From CAVQGZ01 sp963712175 (GTDB lineage Bacteria > Actinomycetota > Actinomycetes > Jiangellales > Jiangellaceae), in NCBI GenBank assembly GCA_963712175.1, contig CAVQGZ010000013.1:1-64000 (forward strand): a stretch of 64,000 bases of DNA, read 5' to 3'. Made by a program: the position numbers and the translations under genes. Under the pieces are notes generated by a model. That model had not been told where the DNA came from. It searched no databases and worked only from the letters and a program-made list of their open reading frames with translations. Shown here piece by piece: positions 39,236 through 49,560 of the stretch (positions are counted from its first letter, which is position 1; every line of letters begins with the position of its first letter).

Positions 39236-40531
39236 CTACAGGAGGGGGCGGCGCACGATCGTCGCGTCTCGCGCCTGACCCACGCCGATCGCCGACACCT
39301 GGGCTCCGCTCAGCTCCTCCAGCGCGACCACGTAGGCCTGGGCCGCTGCCGGCAGGTCGTCGAACGATCGCGCCCCGCGGATGTCGTCGTCCCAGCCGTC
39401 CAAGTACTCGAAGATCGGCCTGGCATGGTGGAACTCCGTCTGTGTCGGGGGCATCTCGTTGTGGCGCACCCCGTCGACGTCGTAGGCCACGCAGACCGGG
39501 ATGGTCTCGAAGCCGGTCAGGACGTCCAGCTTGGTCAAGAAGATGTCGGTCAGGCCGTTCACGCGCGTCGCGTAGCGAGCCACCAAGGCGTCGAACCAGC
39601 CGCACCGACGGTCGCGGCCCGTGGTGACGCCACGCTCGCCCCCCACCTCGCGCAACCGCGCCCCGTCGGCATCGTGCAGCTCCGTCGGGAAGGGCCCCGC
39701 CCCCACCCGCGTCGTGTACGCCTTGAGGATTCCGATCACCCGATCGATGCGGGTCGGGCCGATCCCGGCTCCGGCGCAGGCCCCGCCCGCGGTCGGGTTG
39801 GACGAGGTGACGAACGGGTACGTGCCGTGGTCGACGTCGAGCAGCGTGCCCTGCGAGCCCTCGAGCAGCACCTGGTGCCCCTCGTCGAGGGCGCGGTTGA
39901 GCAGCAGCGACGTGTCGGCCACGAACGGGCGCAGCTTGTCCGCGTACGGCAGCAGGTCCTCGACCACCGAGTCGGCGTCGACCGCCCGCCGGTTGTAGAC
40001 CTTGACCAGAAGCTGGTTCTTCTGGCTGAGGGCACCGGACACCTTCTGGCGCAGGATCGACTCGTCGAACAGGTCCTGGACGCGGATGCCGACCCGGTTG
40101 ACCTTGTCGGCGTACGTCGGCCCGATGCCACGGCCGGTGGTACCGATCCGGCGGGCTCCGAGGAAGCGCTCGGAGACCCGGTCGAGTGCGGCGTTGTACG
40201 GCGCGATGATGTGGGCTGAGGCCGAGACCAGCAACCGGCCTGTCTCGACGCCACGCTTCTCCAGGCCGTCCAGCTCAGCGAAGAGGACCTCGAGGTCGAT
40301 GACCACGCCGTTGCCGATCACCGATGTCGCACCCGGGGTGAGGATGCCCGAGGGAAGCAGATGCAGGGCGTAGTGCTCCAGTCCGGCACCGGTGTCGATC
40401 ACCACGGTGTGGCCGGCGTTGTTGCCGCCCTGGTACCTCACGACGTAGTCGACGTCGCCACCGAGCAGGTCGGTGGCCTTTCCTTTGCCTTCGTCGCCCC
40501 ACTGGGCTCCGACCAGGACTGTTGCCGGCAC
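39236..40531 (-). CDS. purA: PurA, adenylosuccinate synthetase
   Basis: 431 aa. IMP + Asp + GTP to adenylosuccinate. Motifs: VLVGAQWGDEGKGKATDLL (P-loop-like GDEGKGK), GNNAGHTVV, GTTGRGIGPTYADKVNRVGIRV, EGSQGTLLDVDHGTYPFVTSSNP, and TTGRDRRCGWFD near the C-terminus. GTG 40531 has TAGCCT 6 nt upstream. Confidence 0.97.
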   Translation of the reverse strand: MPATVLVGAQWGDEGKGKATDLLGGDVDYVVRYQGGNNAGHTVVIDTGAGLEHYALHLLPSGILTPGATSVIGNGVVIDLEVLFAELDGLEKRGVETGRLLVSASAHIIAPYNAALDRVSERFLGARRIGTTGRGIGPTYADKVNRVGIRVQDLFDESILRQKVSGALSQKNQLLVKVYNRRAVDADSVVEDLLPYADKLRPFVADTSLLLNRALDEGHQVLLEGSQGTLLDVDHGTYPFVTSSNPTAGGACAGAGIGPTRIDRVIGILKAYTTRVGAGPFPTELHDADGARLREVGGERGVTTGRDRRCGWFDALVARYATRVNGLTDIFLTKLDVLTGFETIPVCVAYDVDGVRHNEMPPTQTEFHHARPIFEYLDGWDDDIRGARSFDDLPAAAQAYVVALEELSGAQVSAIGVGQARDATIVRRPLL

Positions 40532-40537
40532 CCGCGG

Positions 40538-40543
40538 AGGCTA
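40538..40543 (-). promoter_or_regulatory. purA -10 box (leaderless)
   Basis: TAGCCT on the minus strand, 6 nt before GTG 40531; it overlaps the stop codon of the renalase-like gene. Confidence 0.5.
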
Positions 40544-41518
40544 CCGAAGTCGCTCGGCCATGGCGTTACCCGCGTCCCGGCCCGAGAGCCAGGCCGCCTC
40601 TACTCGCGGACGCTGCGACCACCCGTCGCCGCACAGGGCGATGGTGTGCGACCCGAGCCAGTACGTCTGCGACCTGGGAGTACGGGGCTCGGCCGACCCC
40701 CACCGCTTCACCTCGACCCAGGCCGGTTCCCCGACGTCACCGAGCAGGCGCCGCACCTCGTCGAGAACGACGGGTACGACCGTGGACGGGTCGTCCAGGT
40801 GCGCCGCGGCCGTCTCATGCGTCGTGTGCACGACCAGCACCGGGGCACCGTCCCCACGACGGCGACCGTCGTCGACGACCAGCGACACCGGCGAGTCGTG
40901 GACGAACATCGCATCGAGCCCACGCCAGGTGCGCTCTGGGAACGCCGCGACGACGGTCACCACCGGCTGCCACGTCGGGTCCAGGACGTCGTGCATCCCC
41001 AGCACCGCGGCGGCGTCTGCGTCCAGCAGATCCAGCGCCTGAGGGTCGGGCATCGCCAGCACGAGGGCTCGCACGGGACGACCGTCCAGGACGGGCGACA
41101 CCTCGTTCACACCGACGCTGCCCACCTCGTGCTCCAGACGCACGTCGAGGCCCTCGGCAAGATCCTCGACCAGGGAACGCAACCCGTTCTCGGTCCCCCA
41201 ACGAACCGGCCCGTCGGATTCGGTGACGGGTCCGGCCCCACCTCTGGAGACGGTGAAGGCATCTGTCCACGGGTGGGCCAGACCACGCGTGGCCCACGAC
41301 TCGGCCAGCTCGGAGAAGGCCGCGCTGCGCACGGTGAAGTACGCAGCGCCCACGTCGATCGCGCGGTCCTCGCGGGTCCACCGGGCCATCCGGCCGCCGA
41401 CGACGCGCCCGCGGTCAAGGACGACGACGTCGAACCCGGCGCCTTGGAGCTCGCGCGCGCATGCCACACCGCTGATCCCCGCTCCGACGACCACGACGCT
41501 CGACTCACCGATGCTCAC
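40541..41518 (-). CDS. Renalase-like FAD-dependent oxidoreductase
   Basis: 325 aa. The Rossmann N-terminus VVVVGAGISGVACARELQGAGFDVVVLDRG and GGRMARWT bind FAD; the late VEAAWLSGRDAGNAMAERL closes the FAD domain. The length and pattern fit the renalase/amine-oxidase group, which in bacteria re-oxidises misformed dihydro-NAD isomers. Substrate is an inference. ATG is followed by purA in the same direction. Confidence 0.8.
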   Translation of the reverse strand: MSIGESSVVVVGAGISGVACARELQGAGFDVVVLDRGRVVGGRMARWTREDRAIDVGAAYFTVRSAAFSELAESWATRGLAHPWTDAFTVSRGGAGPVTESDGPVRWGTENGLRSLVEDLAEGLDVRLEHEVGSVGVNEVSPVLDGRPVRALVLAMPDPQALDLLDADAAAVLGMHDVLDPTWQPVVTVVAAFPERTWRGLDAMFVHDSPVSLVVDDGRRRGDGAPVLVVHTTHETAAAHLDDPSTVVPVVLDEVRRLLGDVGEPAWVEVKRWGSAEPRTPRSQTYWLGSHTIALCGDGWSQRPRVEAAWLSGRDAGNAMAERLR

Positions 41519-41528
41519 GCCCTCATCC

Positions 41529-42848
41529 TCACAGGTCGCTGACGTCGAGGGTCGTTCGACCGACCCACGTCTCGTCGTCGCGGTAGGCCTGCACGGCGAC
41601 CTCGGCCACGTCGGTGCCTCGCGGCAGCCAGACGGCAGTCGTGCGGGGGCCCTGGGCGACGATCTCGCCGTCGGCGGCGAGCAGCAGCAGGGCCGCGTCC
41701 GGCGGTGCCGTCGCCACGACGAGCAGGTCGCCGGCCGGCGAGCGCACCGCCCCCAGTGCGACCTCGTCAGGCCGAGTAGCCGGACGTGGTTGGGAGACGA
41801 CGCGGGAGGTCCGGGACGGGTTCGAGCTGCCGACGGTGATGACGACTGGATCTCCCGCCCCTGACGGACGCACCTCCACCAGTGACGCGTGGCCGTTTCG
41901 CAGCGGAGTCATCCCGAGTACGGACGCGCTGCCCGAGCGACGGTCCAGCGCCTCCAGCGCGAGCTCGGCGTCCAGGTAGTCCTGTGGCAGGTCATTGCGC
42001 AGCCGGCCCCACGCCGAGGGAACGAGCTGGACCGGAGCCGCCGTCGGGAGCAGCCGCTCCGGGTCGATCGCGGCCACCGTCTCCAAGCCCGGGAAGGCGC
42101 CCTTGGTACGCACGGAAGCGAGCACCGGTCCGCCGGGCGCCAGCCACGGCGTGTGCACCCAGGCGTAGGACAGGGCGTCCGCCCGGACCCCCACCGTCTC
42201 GAACCGACTCACCTCCCGGCGCTGGAGCTCGATCCCGTCTCCGAGCAGGTCGGGGGCCGGGAGCACCTGGACGACGGAAGACCCTGGCTCCTTGAGAACC
42301 CCTTCGAGGTCCAGCCCTCCGCCATAGCTGAGCACGATGAAGGGGGGGTCGTCCTCGATCACCTGGGTGGCGGTCAGGATCAGCGACCCCGGGTTGGCTG
42401 ACCCGGGGATCCGCGACTCGGTCACCTGCGCCACCCGGGCCTGGCCGTCGGCCCCGACAGCCTGCAGGAGCGCGGTGTCGACCTCGCCCACCGGGCCCGC
42501 CCAGAGCATGTGTACCTGTCCACCCGGGACGGCGGCGGCGGGGGCGGACGAACGCCACACCGCTGACGCCTGCTCCAGGAACTCCTCGCTGGCGGCCCAC
42601 GGACCACGCCCCGGCCACGGCAGCAGCCGGGGGTCGTCCGGGGCCGGCAGCTCTGCCGGAGTCTGCTGCGCGGTTGGCTCGGCAGCCGGCTCGGGCCAGA
42701 CGACCAGCGCCACGAGGACGGACATCAGCATGACAGCAACGGCGGCCAGACCCCGAGCGGGCAGCCGCCGACGTGGCTCCACCGGGTCGACGGGAGCCTC
42801 GTCGAGCAGGTCGACACTGACCCACTCATCCTCGACCCGGCTGCTCAC
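41529..42848 (-). CDS. Membrane-anchored extracytoplasmic protein, paralogue 1
   Basis: 439 aa, not recognised. An acidic cytoplasmic N-terminus (RVEDEWVSVDLLDEAPVDP), a single membrane helix (LAAVAVMLMSVLVALVVWP), a Pro/Thr linker and then a large beta-rich extracytoplasmic body. GTG 42848 lies 4 bp after the upstream gene's stop and gives the shortest sensible N-terminus. It shares with its neighbour the order acidic tail, helix, W..SG segment, and an MLWAGPVG/ALYAGVLDG motif, suggesting an ancestral duplication. No enzyme motif is evident. Confidence 0.65.
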   Translation of the reverse strand: MSSRVEDEWVSVDLLDEAPVDPVEPRRRLPARGLAAVAVMLMSVLVALVVWPEPAAEPTAQQTPAELPAPDDPRLLPWPGRGPWAASEEFLEQASAVWRSSAPAAAVPGGQVHMLWAGPVGEVDTALLQAVGADGQARVAQVTESRIPGSANPGSLILTATQVIEDDPPFIVLSYGGGLDLEGVLKEPGSSVVQVLPAPDLLGDGIELQRREVSRFETVGVRADALSYAWVHTPWLAPGGPVLASVRTKGAFPGLETVAAIDPERLLPTAAPVQLVPSAWGRLRNDLPQDYLDAELALEALDRRSGSASVLGMTPLRNGHASLVEVRPSGAGDPVVITVGSSNPSRTSRVVSQPRPATRPDEVALGAVRSPAGDLLVVATAPPDAALLLLAADGEIVAQGPRTTAVWLPRGTDVAEVAVQAYRDDETWVGRTTLDVSDL

Positions 42849-42852
42849 GACG

Positions 42853-44090
42853 TCATTGTGGGCCTGCTTCCGCCCGCTCCGCGAGGGGAAGGACCAGGCG
42901 TGCGACGACGGCGCCGTCCACTCCTTTGGCCAGGACCTGCACCTGCGGAGGCAGGGGAGGCGCGAGAACGACCGCGGTCGAACCGATCCCTTCGACGAGC
43001 ACGTCGTCCTCGTCACGAACCTCGATGCTCGAGATCGCTGGTGCGGCGGCTGCCAACACCTGGACTCGGCCACCGGCGCGAGGGGCGACGGCGGCTGCGA
43101 GGTCGCCGTCCACAACAGGAGCAGGCCCGAGGGTGGCCTCCCCGTCCGGGCCCGGAACCACGAGCAGGTGGCTGTACCACCCGGCTGTGGCGGACTGGGT
43201 CTCCACGATGACCACCCGCCCCCCTGGCACGCGATCGTGGGCCAGCACCGCGATCCGCCCGTTCCCCTCAGGAACCACCGGATCGGCGTAGTAGGCGGCG
43301 TCATACTCGGCGGTGGTCAGGCTCACTCCCCCACGGCCCCACCTGGGATCGTCGACGATGACGGGCGCTGTGATGGGGAAGATGGCGGCGATCGACACCG
43401 AGAAGACCCCACGCAGACCGCCGCGCAAGCCGTCGGAGGACCTCAGCCCGATCGTCGGGTCGCTGCCGTCGGGCCCAGACGGGACTGGTGCGGTGACACC
43501 GTCGGCGCCGACCGGTAGCGGAGTCCACAGCGAATCCTCCCGGCGCACGACGGTCGCGGCCGACGCCCCCGCGATCTCGGGGGCGAGCAGGACGCGGGGA
43601 CCCTCCCCGGACGGGAGGGTCAGCCCAGGTACCGGGTCCGTCGTGCGGGGGCTCTCGACGTCGATCACCCGCCACCCGGAGCCAGCGTCGACGAGTGTCG
43701 CCACGACCTCGCGGCCCAGGGGGTCGACTGAGCTCAGCGCGGCGACAACGGGGCCGTCCAGGACTCCCGCGTACAGCGCGCGCACGTCTCGGCCCGGCGG
43801 GTCGAGAGAGCCGGACGCGGACGCCGACCGCCACGCGGTCTCCGCGGAGTCGACGAGCCCGACATCGTCGACCAGCGAGCCTCGCGCCGGCCAGCTGCCA
43901 ACGGTCAGCGACTCCGGCGGTGGCCCCTCGGGCTCGGCGCTCGGCCACAGCAGCAGGGCTGCCAGCGCCAACGCGACGGCCCCGGCCAGCCCGACGAGAA
44001 GTCGGGGGGACCGGGGCCGACGGCTGTCGTCCGGGGTGGACGCTGAAGTCGCGTCGAGGTCCAGCTCGACCTCGACAGCCTCGTCGTAGG

Positions 44091-44094
<4 letters not shown>
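42853..44094 (-). CDS. Membrane-anchored extracytoplasmic protein, paralogue 2 (non-standard start)
   Basis: 413 aa if translation begins at CTG 44094. Cytoplasmic acidic tail (TYDEAVEVELDLDATSAS), a helix (LLVGLAGAVALALAALLLWP) and an extracytoplasmic beta-rich body. The in-frame start options from the last stop are CTG codons and a TTG at 43971 in the middle of the membrane helix; no ATG or GTG gives the whole helix. CTG 44094 overlaps the fbaA stop (CTGA) with GGGA just upstream, so coupled initiation is the best reading. Role unknown. Confidence 0.55.
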
Positions 44095-45131
<1,037 letters not shown>

Positions 45132-45160
45132 GCTCGTGTGACCTCCGTGCGTGCGCGGAC

Positions 45161-45178
45161 GTTCGACGGATGTCGAAC
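45161..45178. promoter_or_regulatory. GTTCGAC-GGAT-GTCGAAC inverted repeat upstream of fbaA
   Basis: A perfect 7-bp dyad with 4-bp spacer, 30 bp before the fbaA ATG. Operator candidate. Confidence 0.35.
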
Positions 45179-45356
45179 AGGAGCGAGTCTTGCGCATCCG
45201 AGGCTTCGGCGCCATGGCTTCAGGCAGGTCGATGGCAGGGCTCGAGCCGCCGCTCGGCGCGGGTCTGGACGTCTGGCCCACGGGGCCCCAGCCGCGGCGC
45301 TAGCCTGGGCCGCGCCGGCGGACCAGCCGGGGGATTCGATCGTCAGGAGGCCACCG

Positions 45357-45638
45357 GTGCCGGAGCGCAGCGTCACAATCGCCAGCAAGGTAGGGCTGCA
45401 CGCCCGACCCGCCGCCATCTTCGTGAAGGCTGCGTCCGAGCAGCCGGCATCGGTGACCATCGTCAAGGTCGGCTCGGGCGCTGACCCTGTGGACGCCTCC
45501 AGCATCCTCGGCATCATGACGCTGGGCGCCGAGTTCGGTGACGAGGTCGTCCTGTCCTCCACCGGTGACGGTGCCGAGGAGGCACTTGACGCACTCGCCG
45601 CACTGCTGGCCAAGGACCTCGACGCCGAGGACGTCTAG
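45357..45638 (+). CDS. ptsH: HPr phosphocarrier protein
   Basis: 93 aa. Active H15 in KVGLHARPAAIFVKAAS and a Ser pair in DASSILGIMTLG around the usual regulatory Ser46. GTG 45357 has CAGGAGG at 45344-45350. HPr passes phosphate from EI to EIIA. Whether an HPr kinase acts on the Ser cannot be told; actinobacteria generally lack one. Transcribed divergently from fbaA and toward ptsI. Confidence 0.95.
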   Translation: MPERSVTIASKVGLHARPAAIFVKAASEQPASVTIVKVGSGADPVDASSILGIMTLGAEFGDEVVLSSTGDGAEEALDALAALLAKDLDAEDV

Positions 45639-45669
45639 GCCTCCCAGACCTCGAGCAGTCGCGGCTGCC

Positions 45670-47340
45670 CTACAGGCCCAGGTCCTCCAGCACGCTGAGC
45701 GACGCCCGCACGGCGCTTCGAGCCGCCAGGGCGGTCGGCGCGTCGACCGCGACGTTGGCCAGGCGCCGGCACTCCGGCAGCGACGTCCGGCTCAGCACGG
45801 CAGCGACGCCGGCGATCGAGCGGGGTGTCATGGACAGGCTGGTCACGCCCAGCCCGACCAGCACCACGGCCAGCGCTGGGTCGGACGCGGCCTCGCCGCA
45901 CACTCCCACCGGCCGGTCGTTCTCCCGACCGCCGGCAACGCTCTCTCTCACCATGCGCAGCACCGCCGGCTGCCAGGGGTCGTTCAGCGCCGCCAGCTCA
46001 CCCATGAGCCGGTCGGCGGCCATCGTGTACTGGCCTAGGTCGTTCGTGCCCAAGCTGGCGAACATGGCGTGCTCGAGGATGTGGTCGGCCGTGACGGCTG
46101 CCGCCGGGGTCTCGATCATGACGCCGGCCATGGTCAGGTCGTGCTTGGCGCACTGACTGACGAACTGCTTCGTCTCGTCGACGGTGCAGACCATCGGCGC
46201 CATCACCCAGACTTCGGCCTGCTCGGCCTTCGCCGCCTGAGAGATGGCCTCCAGCTGCCCATCGACCACCTCGGGCGAGCGTTGGGCTGTGCGGTAGCCG
46301 CGCACCCCCAGGGCAGGGTTCTCCTCTTCCATGTTGGTGAGGAAGGGCAGGGGCTTGTCGGCGCCGGCGTCGAGCGTGCGCACGACCACCTTCTTGCCGG
46401 GGAAGCCTGCGAGCACCTGGCGGTACATCGCGACCTGCTCGTCGATGCTGGGAGCCTCCGGCCGGTCGAGGAAGCAGAACTCGGTGCGGAACAGGCCCAC
46501 GCCCTGAGCGTTGGCCGCCACGGCGGCCGCTACGTCCTTGGCGTCGCCGACATTCGCCAGAAGCTGCACGGGGTGGCCGTCCGAGGTGGCTCCCTCACCG
46601 TCGAAGGAGAGCTCGATCGAGGCGGCCGCCATCACGCGCTCGATCGTGTCCTCATCCGGGTTCAGGCCCACGGTGCCGGCCGCGCCGTCGACGAGCACCA
46701 CGGTGCCCTCGGCGATGTCGAGAACTCCCGGGGCCGCCACGACAGCCGGAAGTCCCAGCGCCTTGGCCAGGATCGCGGTGTGCGACGTGGGTCCGCCCTG
46801 TGCGGTGACGAGTCCAAGGGTCTTGGTCGGGTCGAGCGTCGCGGTGTCTGCAGGAGCCAGGTCGACAGCAGCCAGGACGAAGGGCTCGTCACGCACCGGT
46901 ACGCCCGGCGCGGGCCGTCCGGTCAGCACGGCGACGAGACGGTCCCGCACGTCCTGCACATCGCGGGCGCGCTCGGCCATGTAGCCGCCGAGCGACTCCA
47001 GCATCCCAGCTACCTCCGCGGCGGCGTCCCACACGGCCCGGGCAGGCGCGGCGCCCTGCTTCGTGACCTTGCCCTTCGCCGAGTTCAGCAGCGTCGGGTC
47101 GGCGGCCATCATGGCCGTTGCTTCGAGCAGGGCCCTTCCCTCAGGGTTGGCGCTGGCAGCCCTCGTCTCGAGGTCGACCTTCACCGCGGCCGCGGCCGCA
47201 GAGATCGACTCCGCGGCCGTCTCCCGCTCTGCCTCGGCCAGCGCGGCGTCAGAGCTGGGCTCGCTGATGGGGTCCGGCATGTGGACGATCGGGCCGACCG
47301 TTCGGCCCGGGCTGACCCCGACCCCACTGATCTGCTGCAC
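45670..47340 (-). CDS. ptsI: PTS enzyme I
   Basis: 556 aa. The phosphohistidine H187 in TAQGGPTSHTAILAKALGLPAVV; the PEP-binding barrel has LFRTEFCFLDR, NPALGVRGYRTA and GVCGEAASDPALAVVL with the catalytic Cys. Uses PEP to phosphorylate HPr. GTG 47340 follows the EIICBB stop by 11 bp, so the two are one unit. ptsH is convergent with ptsI, not in an operon with it. Confidence 0.96.
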   Translation of the reverse strand: MQQISGVGVSPGRTVGPIVHMPDPISEPSSDAALAEAERETAAESISAAAAAVKVDLETRAASANPEGRALLEATAMMAADPTLLNSAKGKVTKQGAAPARAVWDAAAEVAGMLESLGGYMAERARDVQDVRDRLVAVLTGRPAPGVPVRDEPFVLAAVDLAPADTATLDPTKTLGLVTAQGGPTSHTAILAKALGLPAVVAAPGVLDIAEGTVVLVDGAAGTVGLNPDEDTIERVMAAASIELSFDGEGATSDGHPVQLLANVGDAKDVAAAVAANAQGVGLFRTEFCFLDRPEAPSIDEQVAMYRQVLAGFPGKKVVVRTLDAGADKPLPFLTNMEEENPALGVRGYRTAQRSPEVVDGQLEAISQAAKAEQAEVWVMAPMVCTVDETKQFVSQCAKHDLTMAGVMIETPAAAVTADHILEHAMFASLGTNDLGQYTMAADRLMGELAALNDPWQPAVLRMVRESVAGGRENDRPVGVCGEAASDPALAVVLVGLGVTSLSMTPRSIAGVAAVLSRTSLPECRRLANVAVDAPTALAARSAVRASLSVLEDLGL

Positions 47341-47351
47341 GGTCCGCTCCC

Positions 47352-49289
47352 CTACATCAGCTTCTGCATCTCGGACTTCAGCGCCTCCGCACGTGGTCCG
47401 AAGATCGCCTGGACATTGTTGCCGACCTCGAGGACGCCGGCCGCACCGAGCTTCTGGATCGCGGCCTTGTCGACCTTGGACTTGTCGGCCACCTCGATAC
47501 GCAGGCGCGTGATGCAGGCGTCGAGGCTGGTGATGTTGGTCTTCCCGCCGAACGCGCGGATGAGCTTGCCGGCCTCGGTGTCAGGCAGGTCGTCACTCGT
47601 GCCGACCGGTGGCGCCGCGACGGGGGCGGCGGCTGGGGGCGGAGCGACGTCGCCCGTGGCGATGGCCGTCTCCATCTCACCCTTCAGCGACTCGGCCTTG
47701 GGGCCGAAGATCGCCTGCATGTTGTTGCCCACCTCGACCACACCGGCCGCACCCATCGACTTCAGCGCGGCCTTGTCGACCTTGGTCTTGTCCTTGACCT
47801 CGATGCGCAGCCGCGTGATGCAGGCGTCGTTGTTCACGATGTTGCCGGCACCGCCGAAGGCAGCGACCAGCTTGGCGCCGGTCGACGTCGACGTCGCCGT
47901 CGCCGTGCCCACGGCAGTGCCTCCGCTGCTCCCAGTGAGCTCGGCCTCCGCTGCTCCTACACCCGCGGCGGCCACCCCCTCGATGTCATCCTCCCGGCCG
48001 GGGATCTTGGCATCGAGCAGCTTGATGCCGAACCGGAACATGAAGTAGTACACGACGGCGAAGCCGAGCCCGACGAGCACCAGGATCCACCACGGTTGTC
48101 GGCCGGGTAGGACGCCGAACAGCAGGAAGTCGATGAGACCGCCGGAGAAGGTCAAGCCGATGTGGATGTTGAGGAGCTCCATGATCATGAACGACAGCCC
48201 GGCGAACACCGCATGGATGATGAAGAGCAGTGGCGCGACGAACAGGAATGTGAACTCGATCGGCTCGGTGATACCGGTCAGGAAGGACGTGAGCCCCGCC
48301 GAGAAGAACAGGCCCGCGACGACCTTCCGGCGGTGCGTCTTGGCCGACTGGTACATCGCCAGCGCGGCGGCCGGTAGGCCGAACATCATGAAGGGGTACT
48401 TGCCGGTCATGAACGTCCCGGCCTGGAAGTCCGGGTACAGGCCGTTGGTCTGGTCCCGGCCGTCGCTGAGCTCCTGGAACCAGATGCGCTGGTCCCCGCG
48501 CACGAGGTCGCCGGCAGCCGAGGTGTACTCGCCGAACTCGTACCAGAAGATCGGGTACCAGACGTGGTGCAGACCGAACGGGATGAGCGAGCGTTCGATC
48601 AGGCCGAAGATGAACGCACCGGGCACTGGGTTGGCCAGCACGACCTCGGAGGCAAAGGTGTTGATGCCCTCCTGGATGGGCGGCCAGATGAAGATGAACA
48701 GGGCACCGAGCAGCAGCGACATCGCGGCTGTGATGATCGGGACGAACCGCTTGCCTGCAAAGAAGCCCAGGGCCGGCGTCAGCTTGATCGTGAAGAACCG
48801 GTTGTAGCACCAGGCTGCCAAGATGCCGACGGCCAACCCCCCGAAGACACCGGTCTGCAGGCTCGGAATACCCAGAACCATCGCGTACCGGGTGTCGCCG
48901 GCGATGCCCTCGGCCGTCAGCCCCAGCAGCGAGCTGATGGAGACATTGAAGACCAGGTAGCCGACCGTGGCGGCCAGCGCGGCCACTCCGGCGTCGTTGG
49001 CCAGGCCGATGGCGACGCCGATGGCGAAGATGAGCGCCAGGTTGGCGAACACGATGTCGCCGGAGGACTTCATGACGGTCGAGATCGTCACCCAGGTGTC
49101 GTTGAGCAACCACGGGGCGATGTCGGTCAGCGTTTCCTGCTGCAGCCCCGCACCGATGCCCAGCAGCAGACCCGCCGCGGGCAGGATGGCGACGGGCACC
49201 ATCAGGGCCTTGCCGATGCGTTGCAGGTAGCCGAACGCCGATGCCCAGATCGACTGCTTCGCTGGTGCGGTGTCTGTCGCCGCGCTCAT
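47352..49289 (-). CDS. PTS permease EIIC-EIIB-EIIB (glucose/GlcNAc family)
   Basis: 645 aa. The membrane EIIC part (about 1-440) has FGYLQRIGKALMVPVAILPAA and the family motif SFLTGITEPIEFTF. Then come two tandem EIIB domains, each with the phospho-cysteine motif DACITRLRIEV: C490 and C592, 102 residues apart, joined by a Pro/Ala-rich linker. A single EIIB is normal. The A domain is encoded separately (crr, 49561). Substrate is glucose or N-acetylglucosamine by family; not resolved. ATG 49289 has AGGAGG upstream. Confidence 0.9.
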   Translation of the reverse strand: MSAATDTAPAKQSIWASAFGYLQRIGKALMVPVAILPAAGLLLGIGAGLQQETLTDIAPWLLNDTWVTISTVMKSSGDIVFANLALIFAIGVAIGLANDAGVAALAATVGYLVFNVSISSLLGLTAEGIAGDTRYAMVLGIPSLQTGVFGGLAVGILAAWCYNRFFTIKLTPALGFFAGKRFVPIITAAMSLLLGALFIFIWPPIQEGINTFASEVVLANPVPGAFIFGLIERSLIPFGLHHVWYPIFWYEFGEYTSAAGDLVRGDQRIWFQELSDGRDQTNGLYPDFQAGTFMTGKYPFMMFGLPAAALAMYQSAKTHRRKVVAGLFFSAGLTSFLTGITEPIEFTFLFVAPLLFIIHAVFAGLSFMIMELLNIHIGLTFSGGLIDFLLFGVLPGRQPWWILVLVGLGFAVVYYFMFRFGIKLLDAKIPGREDDIEGVAAAGVGAAEAELTGSSGGTAVGTATATSTSTGAKLVAAFGGAGNIVNNDACITRLRIEVKDKTKVDKAALKSMGAAGVVEVGNNMQAIFGPKAESLKGEMETAIATGDVAPPPAAAPVAAPPVGTSDDLPDTEAGKLIRAFGGKTNITSLDACITRLRIEVADKSKVDKAAIQKLGAAGVLEVGNNVQAIFGPRAEALKSEMQKLM

Positions 49290-49433
49290 CGCCCCTCCTG
49301 GCCTCACGGGTGCGGGCGCGTCGTGCCGACACGTCCGTCTCGTCGCTCACCTGGCGTTCGAGACGGTAGTCCCCGCAGGCACTCCCGGGGCACAGATCAG
49401 ACAGAACGCCGAGAAATCCGGACGTACGTGCCT

Positions 49434-49446
49434 CGTCGTCACGACG
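49434..49446. promoter_or_regulatory. 13-bp palindrome in the EIICBB-crr divergent region
   Basis: CGTCGT-C-ACGACG, a perfect dyad. Operator candidate; no specific regulator assigned. Confidence 0.3.
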
Positions 49447-49521
49447 CCCGCTTACCCGGCGCGACGAAGACGCGCTGACTTCGTAAAGTGCCCTTCACCG
49501 GTACCCACACCCGACTAGACA

Positions 49522-49538
49522 AGGCGCTGTCAGCGCCT
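49522..49538. promoter_or_regulatory. 17-bp dyad just upstream of crr
   Basis: AGGCGCTG-T-CAGCGCCT is a perfect 8-bp dyad ending 22 nt before the ATG, directly before the AGAAGGAG Shine-Dalgarno. It could be an operator or a leader hairpin. Confidence 0.45.
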
Positions 49539-49560
49539 CGTCACGCAGAAGGAGTCATCG

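Noticed and set aside
46069..48048. 659-codon + strand frame over ptsI and the EIICBB gene
   Set aside because: Shadow of two certain minus-strand genes; low-complexity translation.
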